Shown here in pieces: positions 48,948-57,512 of a stretch of 64,000 nucleotides of DNA. The first letter of the stretch is position 1. Each line of letters begins with the position of its first letter. The position numbers were made by a program, and so were the translations under genes. The notes below the pieces were generated by a model, which did not search any database, was not told the origin of the DNA, and saw only the letters and a list, made by a program, of their open reading frames with translations. Source of the DNA: UBA8106 sp913052135. GTDB lineage: Bacteria > Acidobacteriota > Vicinamibacteria > Vicinamibacterales > UBA823. The stretch spans positions 35,445-99,444 of the forward strand of contig CAJXDY010000002.1 in assembly GCA_913052135.1 (NCBI GenBank), given 5' to 3'.

Positions 48948-51377
48948 ATGCCTACGACATCAAATCACTCATTGCGACCCCGACTTACGTCGCTGGTTCT
49001 GCTCATTGGATTCATCTTTTTACTGACCGGCGGTTCGACGGTCTTGGCGCAGGAAGCGACACCGCCATTCGATACAGAAAAACTATTCAGTGTGGATCGA
49101 TTAATCACGCAGGCGATTGATGACGGGGAATTGCCTGGTGCGGTCGTCGTCGTGGGTTACGGTGACGAGATTGTGTATCAAAAGGCTTTTGGAAGTCGTG
49201 TCGTGAGTCAAGGTCAAGGTCTTGAGGAGATGACCGTCGATACCATTTTTGACCTAGCGTCCTTAACCAAGGTGGTTGCAACTACTACAAGCATCATGAT
49301 GCTAGTTGAGATGGGCGAGATCAGGCTCCGCGATAGGGTAGCCACTTTTATTCCAGAGTTTGCTCGATATGGAAAAGAAAACGTTACGATTCATCACCTG
49401 CTGACCCATATGTCTGGATTACGTCCCGACCTCGATCTAAATCGTTCGTGGAAGGGCTCTGATGTCGCCATTCAGTTGGCGACTGAAGAGATTCTTTTGG
49501 CATCACCAGGTACCAAATTTATTTATAGTGACATCAATTTCTTTTTGCTGGGTGAGATTGTACGGCGAGTCAGCGAGATGGCTCTCGATGAATTCGCACA
49601 AACGAAAGTGTTTGAACCGCTGGGGATGTCCGACACGATGTTTCGACCACCTCGGTCGATGCAGCCACGTATTGCTCCCACGGAGTCTTGTACGATGTAC
49701 GGCTGGCCGTGCGGTGGTGACGGAGCAACAATGTTACGCGGTGTCGTACATGACCCAACTTCGCGGCGTATGGGTGGGGTGGCCGGACATGCTGGGTTGT
49801 TCAGCACGGTGTCGGACTTGGTGCGGTTTTGTCGCATGCTGCTCGCAGGTGGCGTAATCGAGGGGGTTCGTATTTTCTCGCCACTAACCGTTGCAACCAT
49901 GACATCAGTTGCAACACCGGCGACTGAACCAAATCGACGTGGTCTAGGATGGGACATTGACTCAGTATTTTCGTCAAATCGAGGCGAATTCTTTTCAATC
50001 GGGTCGTTTGGTCACACTGGATTTACTGGCACTTCACTTTGGATCGATCCCCGCACCAAAACCTTCGTAGTGTTTCTATCGAGCCGGCTCCATCCGGATG
50101 GTACAGGTAACGTCGTTGCTCTGAGAGCTAAGGTGGCGACAGCTGTAGCGGCTGCGATCACCGATATTCCTGAGCTTGACGTTAAAGTTACCGAATTGAT
50201 TGGTACGGACTTCGGTCCTGTCGGCGAAATTCCCAGGTTTTCCCGGTCACCGGTACTAAATGGTGTTGATGTGCTTCGTGCGAGTGACTTTGACCAATTA
50301 AAGGACAAGCGAGTCGGATTACTGACGAACCATACTGGCTTAGCCCATGATGGTACTCCCACAGCTGACTTGTTATGGCAAGCGGAAGGCGTTGAACTGG
50401 TGTCACTTTTTAGCCCCGAACACGGTATCCGCGGTGTGAAGGACTCCGCTGTGCCTTCAAGTCGTGACGAAGCGACAGGTATACCCATTTATTCACTCTA
50501 CGGTGACACTCGACGGCCAACCTTAGAAATGCTTGATGGTCTCGACGTCCTGGTCGTTGATCTTCAGGATGTTGGTGTTCGCTTTTACACCTATATGTCA
50601 ACGATGGCCTATGTAATGGAAGCTGGCGCAAAGCACGGCGTATCTGTCATGGTGCTTGATCGCCCAAATCCCATTAACGGCACACAAATTGAAGGCCCGA
50701 TCCAAGATCAAGAGGCACGGGGCTTTACCGGTTATTTTCCAATGCCGATTCGCCACGGTTTGACGCTTGGAGAACTTGCGCAATTGTTCAATGTCGAATT
50801 ATCGATCGGTGCCGACCTAACAGTGGTGGCCATGAAAGGTTGGCAGAGAGATGCTTGGTTCGAGGCCACCGCACAACGATGGGTTAACCCTTCACCTAAT
50901 ATGCGAAATCTCATTCAGGCATCGCTCTATGCTGGAATTGGTGCGATTGAAGGTACGAACATTTCTGTTGGACGTGGCACGGACACGCCCTTTGAACAGA
51001 TCGGCGCACCCTGGATTGATGGTCTAGCGCTGGCCAAACGAATGAATGAACGTATGCTGCCTGGTGTTGGGTTTTATCCGGTATCGTTTGTACCAAATGG
51101 CAGTAAATATGTCGGCGAGCGATGTGAAGGTGTTTTTATCTTAGTGCTTGATCGCCAGTTGCTTAGACCAGTTCGGGTTGGGCTGGAATTGGCCTCTGCG
51201 CTGCAGGAGTTGTACGGCTCGCAATTTGATCTAGATGCTGCTGCACGTCTCTTCGGGTCCCGCGACGTACTTGCCCGAATTAAGGCGGGTGAGGATCCTG
51301 GCACCATTACCGCCCAGTGGGCGCCTGATGAGGATCGTTGGCGACTTCTCCGCGCTCCTTACCTGCTCTATTACTAG
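48948..51377 (+). CDS. Serine hydrolase (AmiE-like)-NamZ (DUF1343) fusion
   Basis: An 809-residue exported protein with two domains. Residues 1-36 are a signal peptide. Residues 45-400 are a class C beta-lactamase-fold hydrolase: S105-L-T-K108 is the nucleophile box, YSD lies where YxN is usual, with HTGFTG later. Residues 435-809 are DUF1343, the NamZ-type exo-beta-N-acetylmuramidase domain (GLLTNHTGLAHDG, LFSPEHGIRG). In Bacillus, AmiE (a beta-lactamase-family amidase) and NamZ are adjacent separate proteins of peptidoglycan recovery; here they seem fused. Muropeptide recycling is the inferred role. Confidence 0.85.
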   Translation: MPTTSNHSLRPRLTSLVLLIGFIFLLTGGSTVLAQEATPPFDTEKLFSVDRLITQAIDDGELPGAVVVVGYGDEIVYQKAFGSRVVSQGQGLEEMTVDTIFDLASLTKVVATTTSIMMLVEMGEIRLRDRVATFIPEFARYGKENVTIHHLLTHMSGLRPDLDLNRSWKGSDVAIQLATEEILLASPGTKFIYSDINFFLLGEIVRRVSEMALDEFAQTKVFEPLGMSDTMFRPPRSMQPRIAPTESCTMYGWPCGGDGATMLRGVVHDPTSRRMGGVAGHAGLFSTVSDLVRFCRMLLAGGVIEGVRIFSPLTVATMTSVATPATEPNRRGLGWDIDSVFSSNRGEFFSIGSFGHTGFTGTSLWIDPRTKTFVVFLSSRLHPDGTGNVVALRAKVATAVAAAITDIPELDVKVTELIGTDFGPVGEIPRFSRSPVLNGVDVLRASDFDQLKDKRVGLLTNHTGLAHDGTPTADLLWQAEGVELVSLFSPEHGIRGVKDSAVPSSRDEATGIPIYSLYGDTRRPTLEMLDGLDVLVVDLQDVGVRFYTYMSTMAYVMEAGAKHGVSVMVLDRPNPINGTQIEGPIQDQEARGFTGYFPMPIRHGLTLGELAQLFNVELSIGADLTVVAMKGWQRDAWFEATAQRWVNPSPNMRNLIQASLYAGIGAIEGTNISVGRGTDTPFEQIGAPWIDGLALAKRMNERMLPGVGFYPVSFVPNGSKYVGERCEGVFILVLDRQLLRPVRVGLELASALQELYGSQFDLDAAARLFGSRDVLARIKAGEDPGTITAQWAPDEDRWRLLRAPYLLYY

Positions 51378-51379
51378 TT

Positions 51380-51796
51380 TTAAAGTTGATAGAGCATCAG
51401 GTAAACAATGACCCCAGTGACTGATACATACAACCAGATAGGAAGCGTCCACCGCGCAATTGCTACATGACGTTCGTCCTGTTTCCGAAGTCCTCGGGTC
51501 ACAGTGATTAACGCCAGTGGGAGAACGGTGACTGCCAAAATGACGTGTGAAATAAGGATCGAAAAATACACAAAGCGAAGAAAACCCACACCCTGAAACG
51601 GTTGTGAGCCTATGTTGAAGTGGTAGACGAGGTATGAAGTTAAGAACAGGGTGGAGGTAAAACACGCTAGTCCCATGCAGAACTTATGACGCGTGATCTG
51701 TCGTTGCCGAATCATGGCATAACCTGTGACCAGTAATATAGTGGAAAGACCGTTAAGTGATGCATTGATGGCTGGCAAGTCTGAAATTTCAAGCAT
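51380..51796 (-). CDS. DUF420 membrane protein (CtaM-like)
   Basis: A 138-residue membrane protein with four hydrophobic segments. It matches DUF420, which contains the CtaM oxidase-maturation proteins; the conserved histidines include ITRHKFCMG, LVYHFN and ILISHV. It is the last gene of the heme A/ABC operon. GAAGGTG is about seven bases before the ATG. It abuts the fusion gene convergently with a 2-bp gap. Confidence 0.82.
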   Translation of the reverse strand: MLEISDLPAINASLNGLSTILLVTGYAMIRQRQITRHKFCMGLACFTSTLFLTSYLVYHFNIGSQPFQGVGFLRFVYFSILISHVILAVTVLPLALITVTRGLRKQDERHVAIARWTLPIWLYVSVTGVIVYLMLYQL

Positions 51797-51845
51797 GGGA
51801 ACACCTTCACCGATTAAAAAAACTGATGGTTAGAAGTCGTGTGTC

Positions 51846-52610
51846 CTAATTTAATTTCTTAGTGTGTACTGAAACTGCACCAGCTATAAGCATCGCAATG
51901 CCAAAAGCTGTGAGCACTAATAGTGACGTTGCTAGTGATGGCCCTGTTCCACTGGCGCCCTCAGCTAACACGGACCGGACTGCTGAGACGCCATAGGTCA
52001 TTGGATTGACCAACATAATATTCTGAATCCACTTGGAGGCGCCGTATGCTGGAAACACCGCGCCGGATAGAAGCCACATTGGGACGAGTAGTAAATTCAT
52101 GACCGCGTGAAAACCTTGCGTCGAATCTAGCCACCAGGCCAGGACGAAGCCTAGGCCAGTCAGCCCAAAGGCAAACACGCTGAGCACCAGGACAAGTGTC
52201 GGTAGTGTGTTCCAGGAAGGACTTGCATTGGCTAATGGTGCCAGCAGTAGAAACAGGCCTGCTTGCCCACACGCGAGCGTCGTTCCACCCAGAGTCTTAC
52301 CAATCACAATCGAGATCCGAGGTATCGGCGCGACTAGGACTCCTTGTAAAAAACCTGTCTGCCGATCCTCGATAACGGAAATAGTCGAGAAGATAGCCGT
52401 GAACAAGATGATAAGCACAAGCGTGCCAGGATAGAAGTACTCTAGATAATCTACCTGTGCGTTTGTGTCGGCGCGGAATGATGATCGGAGTCCTGAGCCT
52501 AGCAATATCCAGAAAACAACAGGCGTCCCCAATGCTCCAATGATGCGGCTGCGCTGGCGGCAAAAGCGCACAATGTCACGGATCCAAAGTGTATAGATTG
52601 CGACTAGCAT
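51846..52610 (-). CDS. ABC-2 type transporter permease
   Basis: A 254-residue permease with six hydrophobic segments, beginning with a cytoplasmic amphipathic helix (VRFCRQRSRIIGAL). The segment VIEDRQTGFLQGVLVAPIPRISIVIGKTLGG is the conserved ABC-2 motif. Its ATG directly follows the stop of the ATPase gene (TAAATG), so the two are coupled and form one exporter, probably in oxidase or heme biogenesis given its neighbours. Confidence 0.88.
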   Translation of the reverse strand: MLVAIYTLWIRDIVRFCRQRSRIIGALGTPVVFWILLGSGLRSSFRADTNAQVDYLEYFYPGTLVLIILFTAIFSTISVIEDRQTGFLQGVLVAPIPRISIVIGKTLGGTTLACGQAGLFLLLAPLANASPSWNTLPTLVLVLSVFAFGLTGLGFVLAWWLDSTQGFHAVMNLLLVPMWLLSGAVFPAYGASKWIQNIMLVNPMTYGVSAVRSVLAEGASGTGPSLATSLLVLTAFGIAMLIAGAVSVHTKKLN

Positions 52611-53570
52611 TTAGTGCAACGCCTGTCCGGTGTGATGCATAAAGACGTCTTCGAGCGTTGGTTTTCCGAACGTGATAGCGTCAATTTCACCAGGAAATGC
52701 CTCAACCAGTCCTGGGATAAATTCATGGGCGCGAGGCTGCTGCAGCCGAAGACGGTTTTCGACAATATCTACGTGTGTGTCGAAACGGGCTTTGATACGG
52801 GATGCTAGCACTTCCAAATTTTGAGAGGACACGAAGATGATGTCATCTCCAAGATTAGCCGTAAGTGATGCCGGCGGCCCACAAGCGACCAGGCGACCTT
52901 TATGTAAGATGCCAACCACGTCGCATTCCGAGGCTTCTTCCATTAAATGAGTGTTTACGACGATTGTGGTGCCTTTCGTTCGACGAAGCATCTGCAGGTG
53001 TTTCCAGACATCCCGACGCGCACCCGGGTCGATTCCTGTGCTCGGTTCATCTAGCAATAAAACGGTTGGTGCTGGGAGCAGCGCTTTGGCGAGTTCTACA
53101 CGTCGTTGCAGTCCACCCGACAGCGTGCCGACCAACGCATTAGCGCGATCGTCGACATGGATGAGATGTAGTAATTCGGCGATTCGTGTTGACAGAGTGT
53201 GTCCTGAGATTCCGTACAGACGACCGTGATGCTGGAGATTCTCTTTCACTGAGAGGAGGCTGTCGAGCGCTGGAGACTGAAACATTACACCGAGGTTACG
53301 GCGAACACGGTTGGCACTACCTTGAACATCTTCTCCACACACGCGCACTGTCCCGCTAGTTGGCCGAAGCAATGTTGAGGCTATTCGAAACAATGTTGTC
53401 TTCCCACTACCATTCGGACCCAGTAATGCGAATGAGGTGCCCATATCCACACGAAAGCTGACTGACTTAAGTGCTTCGTTTTCACCGTAGCGATGTACGA
53501 GTTCTGAGACGTCGAGCGCTGAAACGTTTAGGTGACGCCCGGTCGATGACGTTTCTGATAGTTTAGGCAT
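52611..53570 (-). CDS. ABC transporter ATP-binding protein
   Basis: A 319-residue ATPase with Walker A GPNGSGKTT near residue 54, signature LSGGLQRRVELAKAL, Walker B VLLLDEPSTGID and switch HLMEEASECD. It has a C-terminal extension of about 75 residues typical of export-type (drug/daunorubicin) ABC ATPases. Its start overlaps the end of ctaB by 8 bp. Operon position links it to heme/copper oxidase assembly. Confidence 0.9.
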   Translation of the reverse strand: MPKLSETSSTGRHLNVSALDVSELVHRYGENEALKSVSFRVDMGTSFALLGPNGSGKTTLFRIASTLLRPTSGTVRVCGEDVQGSANRVRRNLGVMFQSPALDSLLSVKENLQHHGRLYGISGHTLSTRIAELLHLIHVDDRANALVGTLSGGLQRRVELAKALLPAPTVLLLDEPSTGIDPGARRDVWKHLQMLRRTKGTTIVVNTHLMEEASECDVVGILHKGRLVACGPPASLTANLGDDIIFVSSQNLEVLASRIKARFDTHVDIVENRLRLQQPRAHEFIPGLVEAFPGEIDAITFGKPTLEDVFMHHTGQALH

Positions 53571-54459
53571 CGTTGACTTGAGTAAGTATTAATAGTCCAA
53601 ACAGTAATGGGAGATAGATGATTGAGCCAATGAATAACCACCGCGCGTTGGTCACCGTACGGGCGATTGCAAAACGGACCGCCAGCATTAAAAAACCTAT
53701 TCCCAGTATTACTGAGCCAGGGACATACGAAAAACCTGCCAGTCCAATCCATGTGGGGGTAACACTGACCGGTATCAAAAGTGCAATAAACGCGATCATG
53801 TGCCGGGTCGTGCGATCACCTAAAGGGTCGAGAACCGGTAGAAACAAAAATTCTGCACGCTTAAAATCCTCACGATACATCCAGGCAATCGCGAGGAAGT
53901 GAGGAATTTGCCACAGAAACACGATTCCGAACAATATCCAACCTTCAATGCTGACCGTGCCGCGAGCGGCCGCCCATCCTAACGCTGCCGGAAGAGCGCC
54001 TGGTATTGCCCCGATGGCAATTGCCCAGGAAGTGCGTTGTTTGAGCGGTGTGTAAATCGCCACATAGATCAGTAGGGTGGCCAAGGCTAGAACGGTGGCC
54101 ACTAAGGGCGTACCAAGAAGCAGGATCAGTAACCCAGATCCCGCAAGGCCTATACCTAATAAACGACCTTCTCGCGATTCTAAACGCCTATCAGGTATTG
54201 GCCGCAAACGCGTTCGTTCCATGAGGCCGTCTGGCTCACACTCGGCGACTTGATTGAGGGCTGCCGCGCCACCGGCTACTAGGGCCGTTCCTAGTAGAGT
54301 ATTAACAAAGGTAATCAATTCAAATGTTCCACGAGAACCTAGATAGTAGCCTACCCCCGTCGTCATGATAACGAGCGAATTGAGCCGAGGTTTTGTCAGC
54401 GCGATGTAGTCCATGAAACGACTGCGTGGCGCTGCTAGTATGACCACACCAGTCTTCAT
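53563..54459 (-). CDS. ctaB: Protoheme IX farnesyltransferase
   Basis: A 298-residue UbiA-family membrane prenyltransferase that makes heme O. The first catalytic motif is NQVAECEPDGLMERTRLRPIPDRR; the second aspartate-rich region, near YREDFKRAEF, follows. It has about nine hydrophobic segments. Its ATG overlaps the stop of ctaA (ATGA), which fixes the start. It works with CtaA to supply heme A to cytochrome oxidase. Confidence 0.92.
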   Translation of the reverse strand: MKTGVVILAAPRSRFMDYIALTKPRLNSLVIMTTGVGYYLGSRGTFELITFVNTLLGTALVAGGAAALNQVAECEPDGLMERTRLRPIPDRRLESREGRLLGIGLAGSGLLILLLGTPLVATVLALATLLIYVAIYTPLKQRTSWAIAIGAIPGALPAALGWAAARGTVSIEGWILFGIVFLWQIPHFLAIAWMYREDFKRAEFLFLPVLDPLGDRTTRHMIAFIALLIPVSVTPTWIGLAGFSYVPGSVILGIGFLMLAVRFAIARTVTNARWLFIGSIIYLPLLFGLLILTQVNDA

Positions 54460-55496
54460 GGATTAGTTCCTAGTGACGAGTGGGATGACGCCGTTGTTGA
54501 GGCAGCGAACCTGGTAGTTTCCGGTGTCGAAGTCATGGTTAGCCGAGTATGGTTGACGCGTAGTGTTAGGACTACGCTCGTAACGAATAGTAGCGCTCCG
54601 ACACCGAGGTGGCTCGTGTTGATCCCCACATGTTTTCCGCTCAATACAGTGAGAGCCCCTAACGTGAACTGTACAATAACTAAGAGAATGAGGAATCCTG
54701 CTGGTTGGATCAACTCCTTCTTGGTTCGATGATGCACTAAGACATGCAAAGCGGTAGCCAAAACTGCGAAGACTACGAAGAGAGCACCTACGCGATGAGT
54801 GAAATGAACCCCAATCTTCCAACTCCAGCTCGGTGGAATTAGATGCCCGAAGGCTAGTGGAAAATCTGGGATAGCCAGTCCTGCGTCGGTATGACGCATT
54901 GCAGCTCCGACAAGAATTTGCAGATAGATGAGTGCCGTCGTGGTCACCGTAAGGCGACTCAAGGCCAAATCTTTATGCGCTACGGAGTGTTGACGACCAG
55001 TGTCTGAGTACCCAGCCAGCCACCCTGATGAGGTGAACAGCGCTATGGATACCGTTAGACAGAAGAAGATTTCGGCAAGCCCGGCGTGGGCGATCGAGAT
55101 TGGCGCGGGAAGATAATAGAGCACTGTAATACCGCCAAGAGTTCCCTGCATAATAACTGTAACAAGCGCGATGACTCCGAGTCGACGCATCCATCGACGT
55201 GGGTCCACGAGCCAGATCCAGCCGGCCAAAATAATTGTCAAGAAACCGACCATACTGGCGATGAGGCGATGTCCATGCTCGTAGAAAATTCCCCCTACCA
55301 TTTGTGAGAGAGGGAAGCTAAACATGAAGTATCCGTATGTGTTTGGCCAGTCAGGCACGGCGAGGCCTGATTCCGTGCTTGTAACTAAACCGCCGACCAC
55401 TAGCAGGAGTAGTGTTGAACTAGCAAGAATGAGGGTAAAGCGATGGAGCCAAATCATGCGGCCGGATGAATTGTGATGTTGCGGATGGGCAGGCAT
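54456..55496 (-). CDS. ctaA: Heme A synthase
   Basis: A 346-residue membrane protein of the CtaA/COX15 family that oxidises heme O to heme A. Hallmarks are TSTESGLAVPDWPNTYG, EHGHRLIASMVG, RHTDAGLAIPDFPLAFG and HFTHRVGALFVV, with heme-ligand histidines in the EHGHR and THR segments, in an eight-helix arrangement. It begins 33 bp after the copper lipoprotein gene and overlaps ctaB. A cytochrome c oxidase is expected elsewhere in the genome. Confidence 0.93.
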   Translation of the reverse strand: MPAHPQHHNSSGRMIWLHRFTLILASSTLLLLVVGGLVTSTESGLAVPDWPNTYGYFMFSFPLSQMVGGIFYEHGHRLIASMVGFLTIILAGWIWLVDPRRWMRRLGVIALVTVIMQGTLGGITVLYYLPAPISIAHAGLAEIFFCLTVSIALFTSSGWLAGYSDTGRQHSVAHKDLALSRLTVTTTALIYLQILVGAAMRHTDAGLAIPDFPLAFGHLIPPSWSWKIGVHFTHRVGALFVVFAVLATALHVLVHHRTKKELIQPAGFLILLVIVQFTLGALTVLSGKHVGINTSHLGVGALLFVTSVVLTLRVNHTRLTMTSTPETTRFAASTTASSHSSLGTNP

Positions 55497-55529
55497 GCTA
55501 GCCGCCCATCCGCAAGAATTGTGCTGTTG

Positions 55530-56312
55530 CTAGCTGACCGTGAAGGTGAAACTAATTTCTGACGTTTCACTTTCAGTAATCGTTACGTTCTGGGTTTGCG
55601 TGCCGAGCATCTCGTGCCAGGCTTCGATTACGTAGTCACCGGGTGGCAGTGTATTAATGTTAAACGCTCCTCCGTCTGCACTCACGGAGTAGTACGGGTG
55701 ATCGAGTACGCCGACGTAGGCGTTCATCCAGCCATGCACGTCACACTTGAAGGGCACCATCACCTCGACTTCGGTAAATTCAGTTTCAAACGTCATACCC
55801 TCGATCGGTTGACCAGTGTTGAATTCCTGATTCGTCATGGGTGTGGCGTGAATATTGTGCAATGTTGGATCGCTGTTTACGACTTGCAATGCCTGATCCA
55901 CTTGGATACCAAACACGTGCGGCAGGTATGTACAGCCGTCCTGGTTCAGGATGACTGGTTCACTCGGAGTTGGAAAGGAATGACCTTCCAGTCCTGCCTT
56001 CACATACACAAACACGTTGTGCAGTGAACCATCATCACCGACCACATAGTACTCTGTCCTCGGGTTGTCCGGTCGTTCGCCCGCGCACACGGGGTCCGAG
56101 TTCATGCGAATAACTTCCGCTTCAGGAGCCGTGCCTTCGAGATTAATAGTGCCTGTGATATTACCAGCCGTGGCCGGATCGACAGCCATAGCAGCTGGTG
56201 CTTCGGGTTCCGTTGCAGGCGCTACATCCGTGTCGCCACCATTGCCACCACATGCTCCTGCCAGAACTACTACCATCATCGAGGCCATCGTCCACATCTT
56301 TCGTGCTTCCAT
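55530..56312 (-). CDS. Cupredoxin-like lipoprotein
   Basis: A 260-residue lipoprotein: signal peptide and lipobox LAGACGG with the acyl Cys at 21. The body has a plastocyanin-like region with probable type 1 copper ligands H152 or H155, C190, H193 and M196 (PFKCDVHGWM); the C-terminal part is a carboxypeptidase-regulatory-like beta domain (GDYVIEAWHEMLGTQ). It is an exported electron carrier or copper-delivery protein, fitting its place at the head of the oxidase-biogenesis operon. GGAG lies seven bases before the ATG; the longer frame to 56363 is not family-like. Confidence 0.82.
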   Translation of the reverse strand: MEARKMWTMASMMVVVLAGACGGNGGDTDVAPATEPEAPAAMAVDPATAGNITGTINLEGTAPEAEVIRMNSDPVCAGERPDNPRTEYYVVGDDGSLHNVFVYVKAGLEGHSFPTPSEPVILNQDGCTYLPHVFGIQVDQALQVVNSDPTLHNIHATPMTNQEFNTGQPIEGMTFETEFTEVEVMVPFKCDVHGWMNAYVGVLDHPYYSVSADGGAFNINTLPPGDYVIEAWHEMLGTQTQNVTITESETSEISFTFTVS

Positions 56313-56491
56313 CGATATCTCCTGCTGCGAGTAAAGGAAAGTAAAGTTATTACAACTAATCAATTTATCTGTTTGGAACTGCCCAGAACGTTAAAAATAT
56401 CACAGCAGGCAGAGATCGTAAACACTGGTTCGCGTGACAACCGAAATTTAGACGTCCTCGGGTGTGAAGTTTATTGTTTTTCCTTATTCAT

Positions 56492-56518
56492 TTGTCGTCT
56501 ATTAGGAATTATTATTAT
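56492..56518 (+). promoter_or_regulatory. Putative promoter of tRNA-Glu
   Basis: TTGTCG (56492-56497) and TATTAT (56513-56518) with a 15-bp spacer lie just upstream of the tRNA. The transcript start near 56525 is about 4 nt before the tRNA 5' end. The spacer is short for sigma-70, so confidence is limited. Confidence 0.4.
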
Positions 56519-56528
56519 CTAGATGAGT

Positions 56529-56603
56529 GGCGGTATCGTCTAGGGGTTAGGATACGTGGTTCTCAGCCACGTGACCGGGGTTCGAATCCCCGTACCGCTA
56601 CCA
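56529..56603 (+). tRNA. tRNA-Glu (anticodon CTC)
   Basis: A complete tRNA: acceptor stem GGCGGTA with TACCGCT (a G-T pair at the end), anticodon arm CGTGG-TTCTCAG-CCACG with CTC, T arm GGGG-TTCGAAT-CCCC, discriminator A, and an encoded CCA. The CTC anticodon decodes GAG. It ends only 17 bp before the ATG of the periplasmic dehydratase-like gene, on the same strand. Confidence 0.96.
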
Positions 56604-56620
56604 AACATTAGTTAACCGAT

Positions 56621-57490
56621 ATGCGACTACTCGCTCTGGCCGTCCTCATCACTATTCTTCCGACCTCACATCTCGACACTGTTCTAGAGCGGGGTGAAAT
56701 TCTCGTCGGTACTACCGGCGACTATCGCCCGTTTAGCTATCGGCGCCCGGATGGAGAATTCGAAGGTTTCGACATCGACGCTGCGCGTCAATTGGGTGTG
56801 TCTTTAGGAGTTGAAGTTCGCTTCGTTCAGACGAGTTGGCCTGGACTTGAGCAAGGGCTTCTTGAACGACGCTATGACATCGCCATGTCGGGAATCACGC
56901 GTACCCTGGACCGCCAGAAAGTCGCTTCTTTATCTGATCCCTATCTTTCGATCGGGAAGTGTCCTCTTATCAGGAGGGCAGACAGAGAGCGTTTTACTGA
57001 CCTCGATGCCATCGACCGCGCCGGCGTTCGTATTGGGGTCAACCCCGGTGGAACGAATGAAAGTTTCGTGAGAAGTCATATTCACGCAGCTGAGATCGTT
57101 GTTATTGAAGATAATCTGTCCATTCCCGATGCTGTCGCTACAGGACGAGTCGACGTGATGCTGACCGACAACGTTGAAGCTGTGCTAGTTGCGAATCAAG
57201 ACTCACGGCTTTTTGCTGTTTTACCAGACTCTCCGTTGAGTCATGATGAGCTCAGCTACATGCTTCCGCCACACGACTCTATCTTTTTGAATTGGGTAAA
57301 CCTTTGGCTCCACCAATTGAGGCTCACCGGTGAGCTTGATCGCCTCCGAGAACGGTGGATTAGCGGCGCTCCTTCTTCTCAAAGCGAGCACCACCACGAT
57401 TCTTCAGAGCTTTCCGTTCCACAGCTTCTTCAGTCCTTAACGGCGATGCCAGCTGTTACTCAGCGAGTCTTTAAAGGTCTTCAGAAGTGA
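56621..57490 (+). CDS. Periplasmic cyclohexadienyl (arogenate/prephenate) dehydratase-like protein
   Basis: A 289-residue exported protein of the solute-binding family 3 fold. The N-terminus is a short signal peptide. The body reads GTTGDYRPFSYRRPDGEFEGFDID, VRFVQTSWPGL and IGVNPGGTNESF, which match PheC-type cyclohexadienyl dehydratases rather than ordinary amino-acid binding proteins. It would convert prephenate or arogenate to phenylpyruvate or phenylalanine in the periplasm. No ABC permease is adjacent, which supports an enzyme. It lies immediately downstream of tRNA-Glu. Confidence 0.78.
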   Translation: MRLLALAVLITILPTSHLDTVLERGEILVGTTGDYRPFSYRRPDGEFEGFDIDAARQLGVSLGVEVRFVQTSWPGLEQGLLERRYDIAMSGITRTLDRQKVASLSDPYLSIGKCPLIRRADRERFTDLDAIDRAGVRIGVNPGGTNESFVRSHIHAAEIVVIEDNLSIPDAVATGRVDVMLTDNVEAVLVANQDSRLFAVLPDSPLSHDELSYMLPPHDSIFLNWVNLWLHQLRLTGELDRLRERWISGAPSSQSEHHHDSSELSVPQLLQSLTAMPAVTQRVFKGLQK

Positions 57491-57512
57491 TGGCTTAGGA
57501 CCGAGGAAAGCT

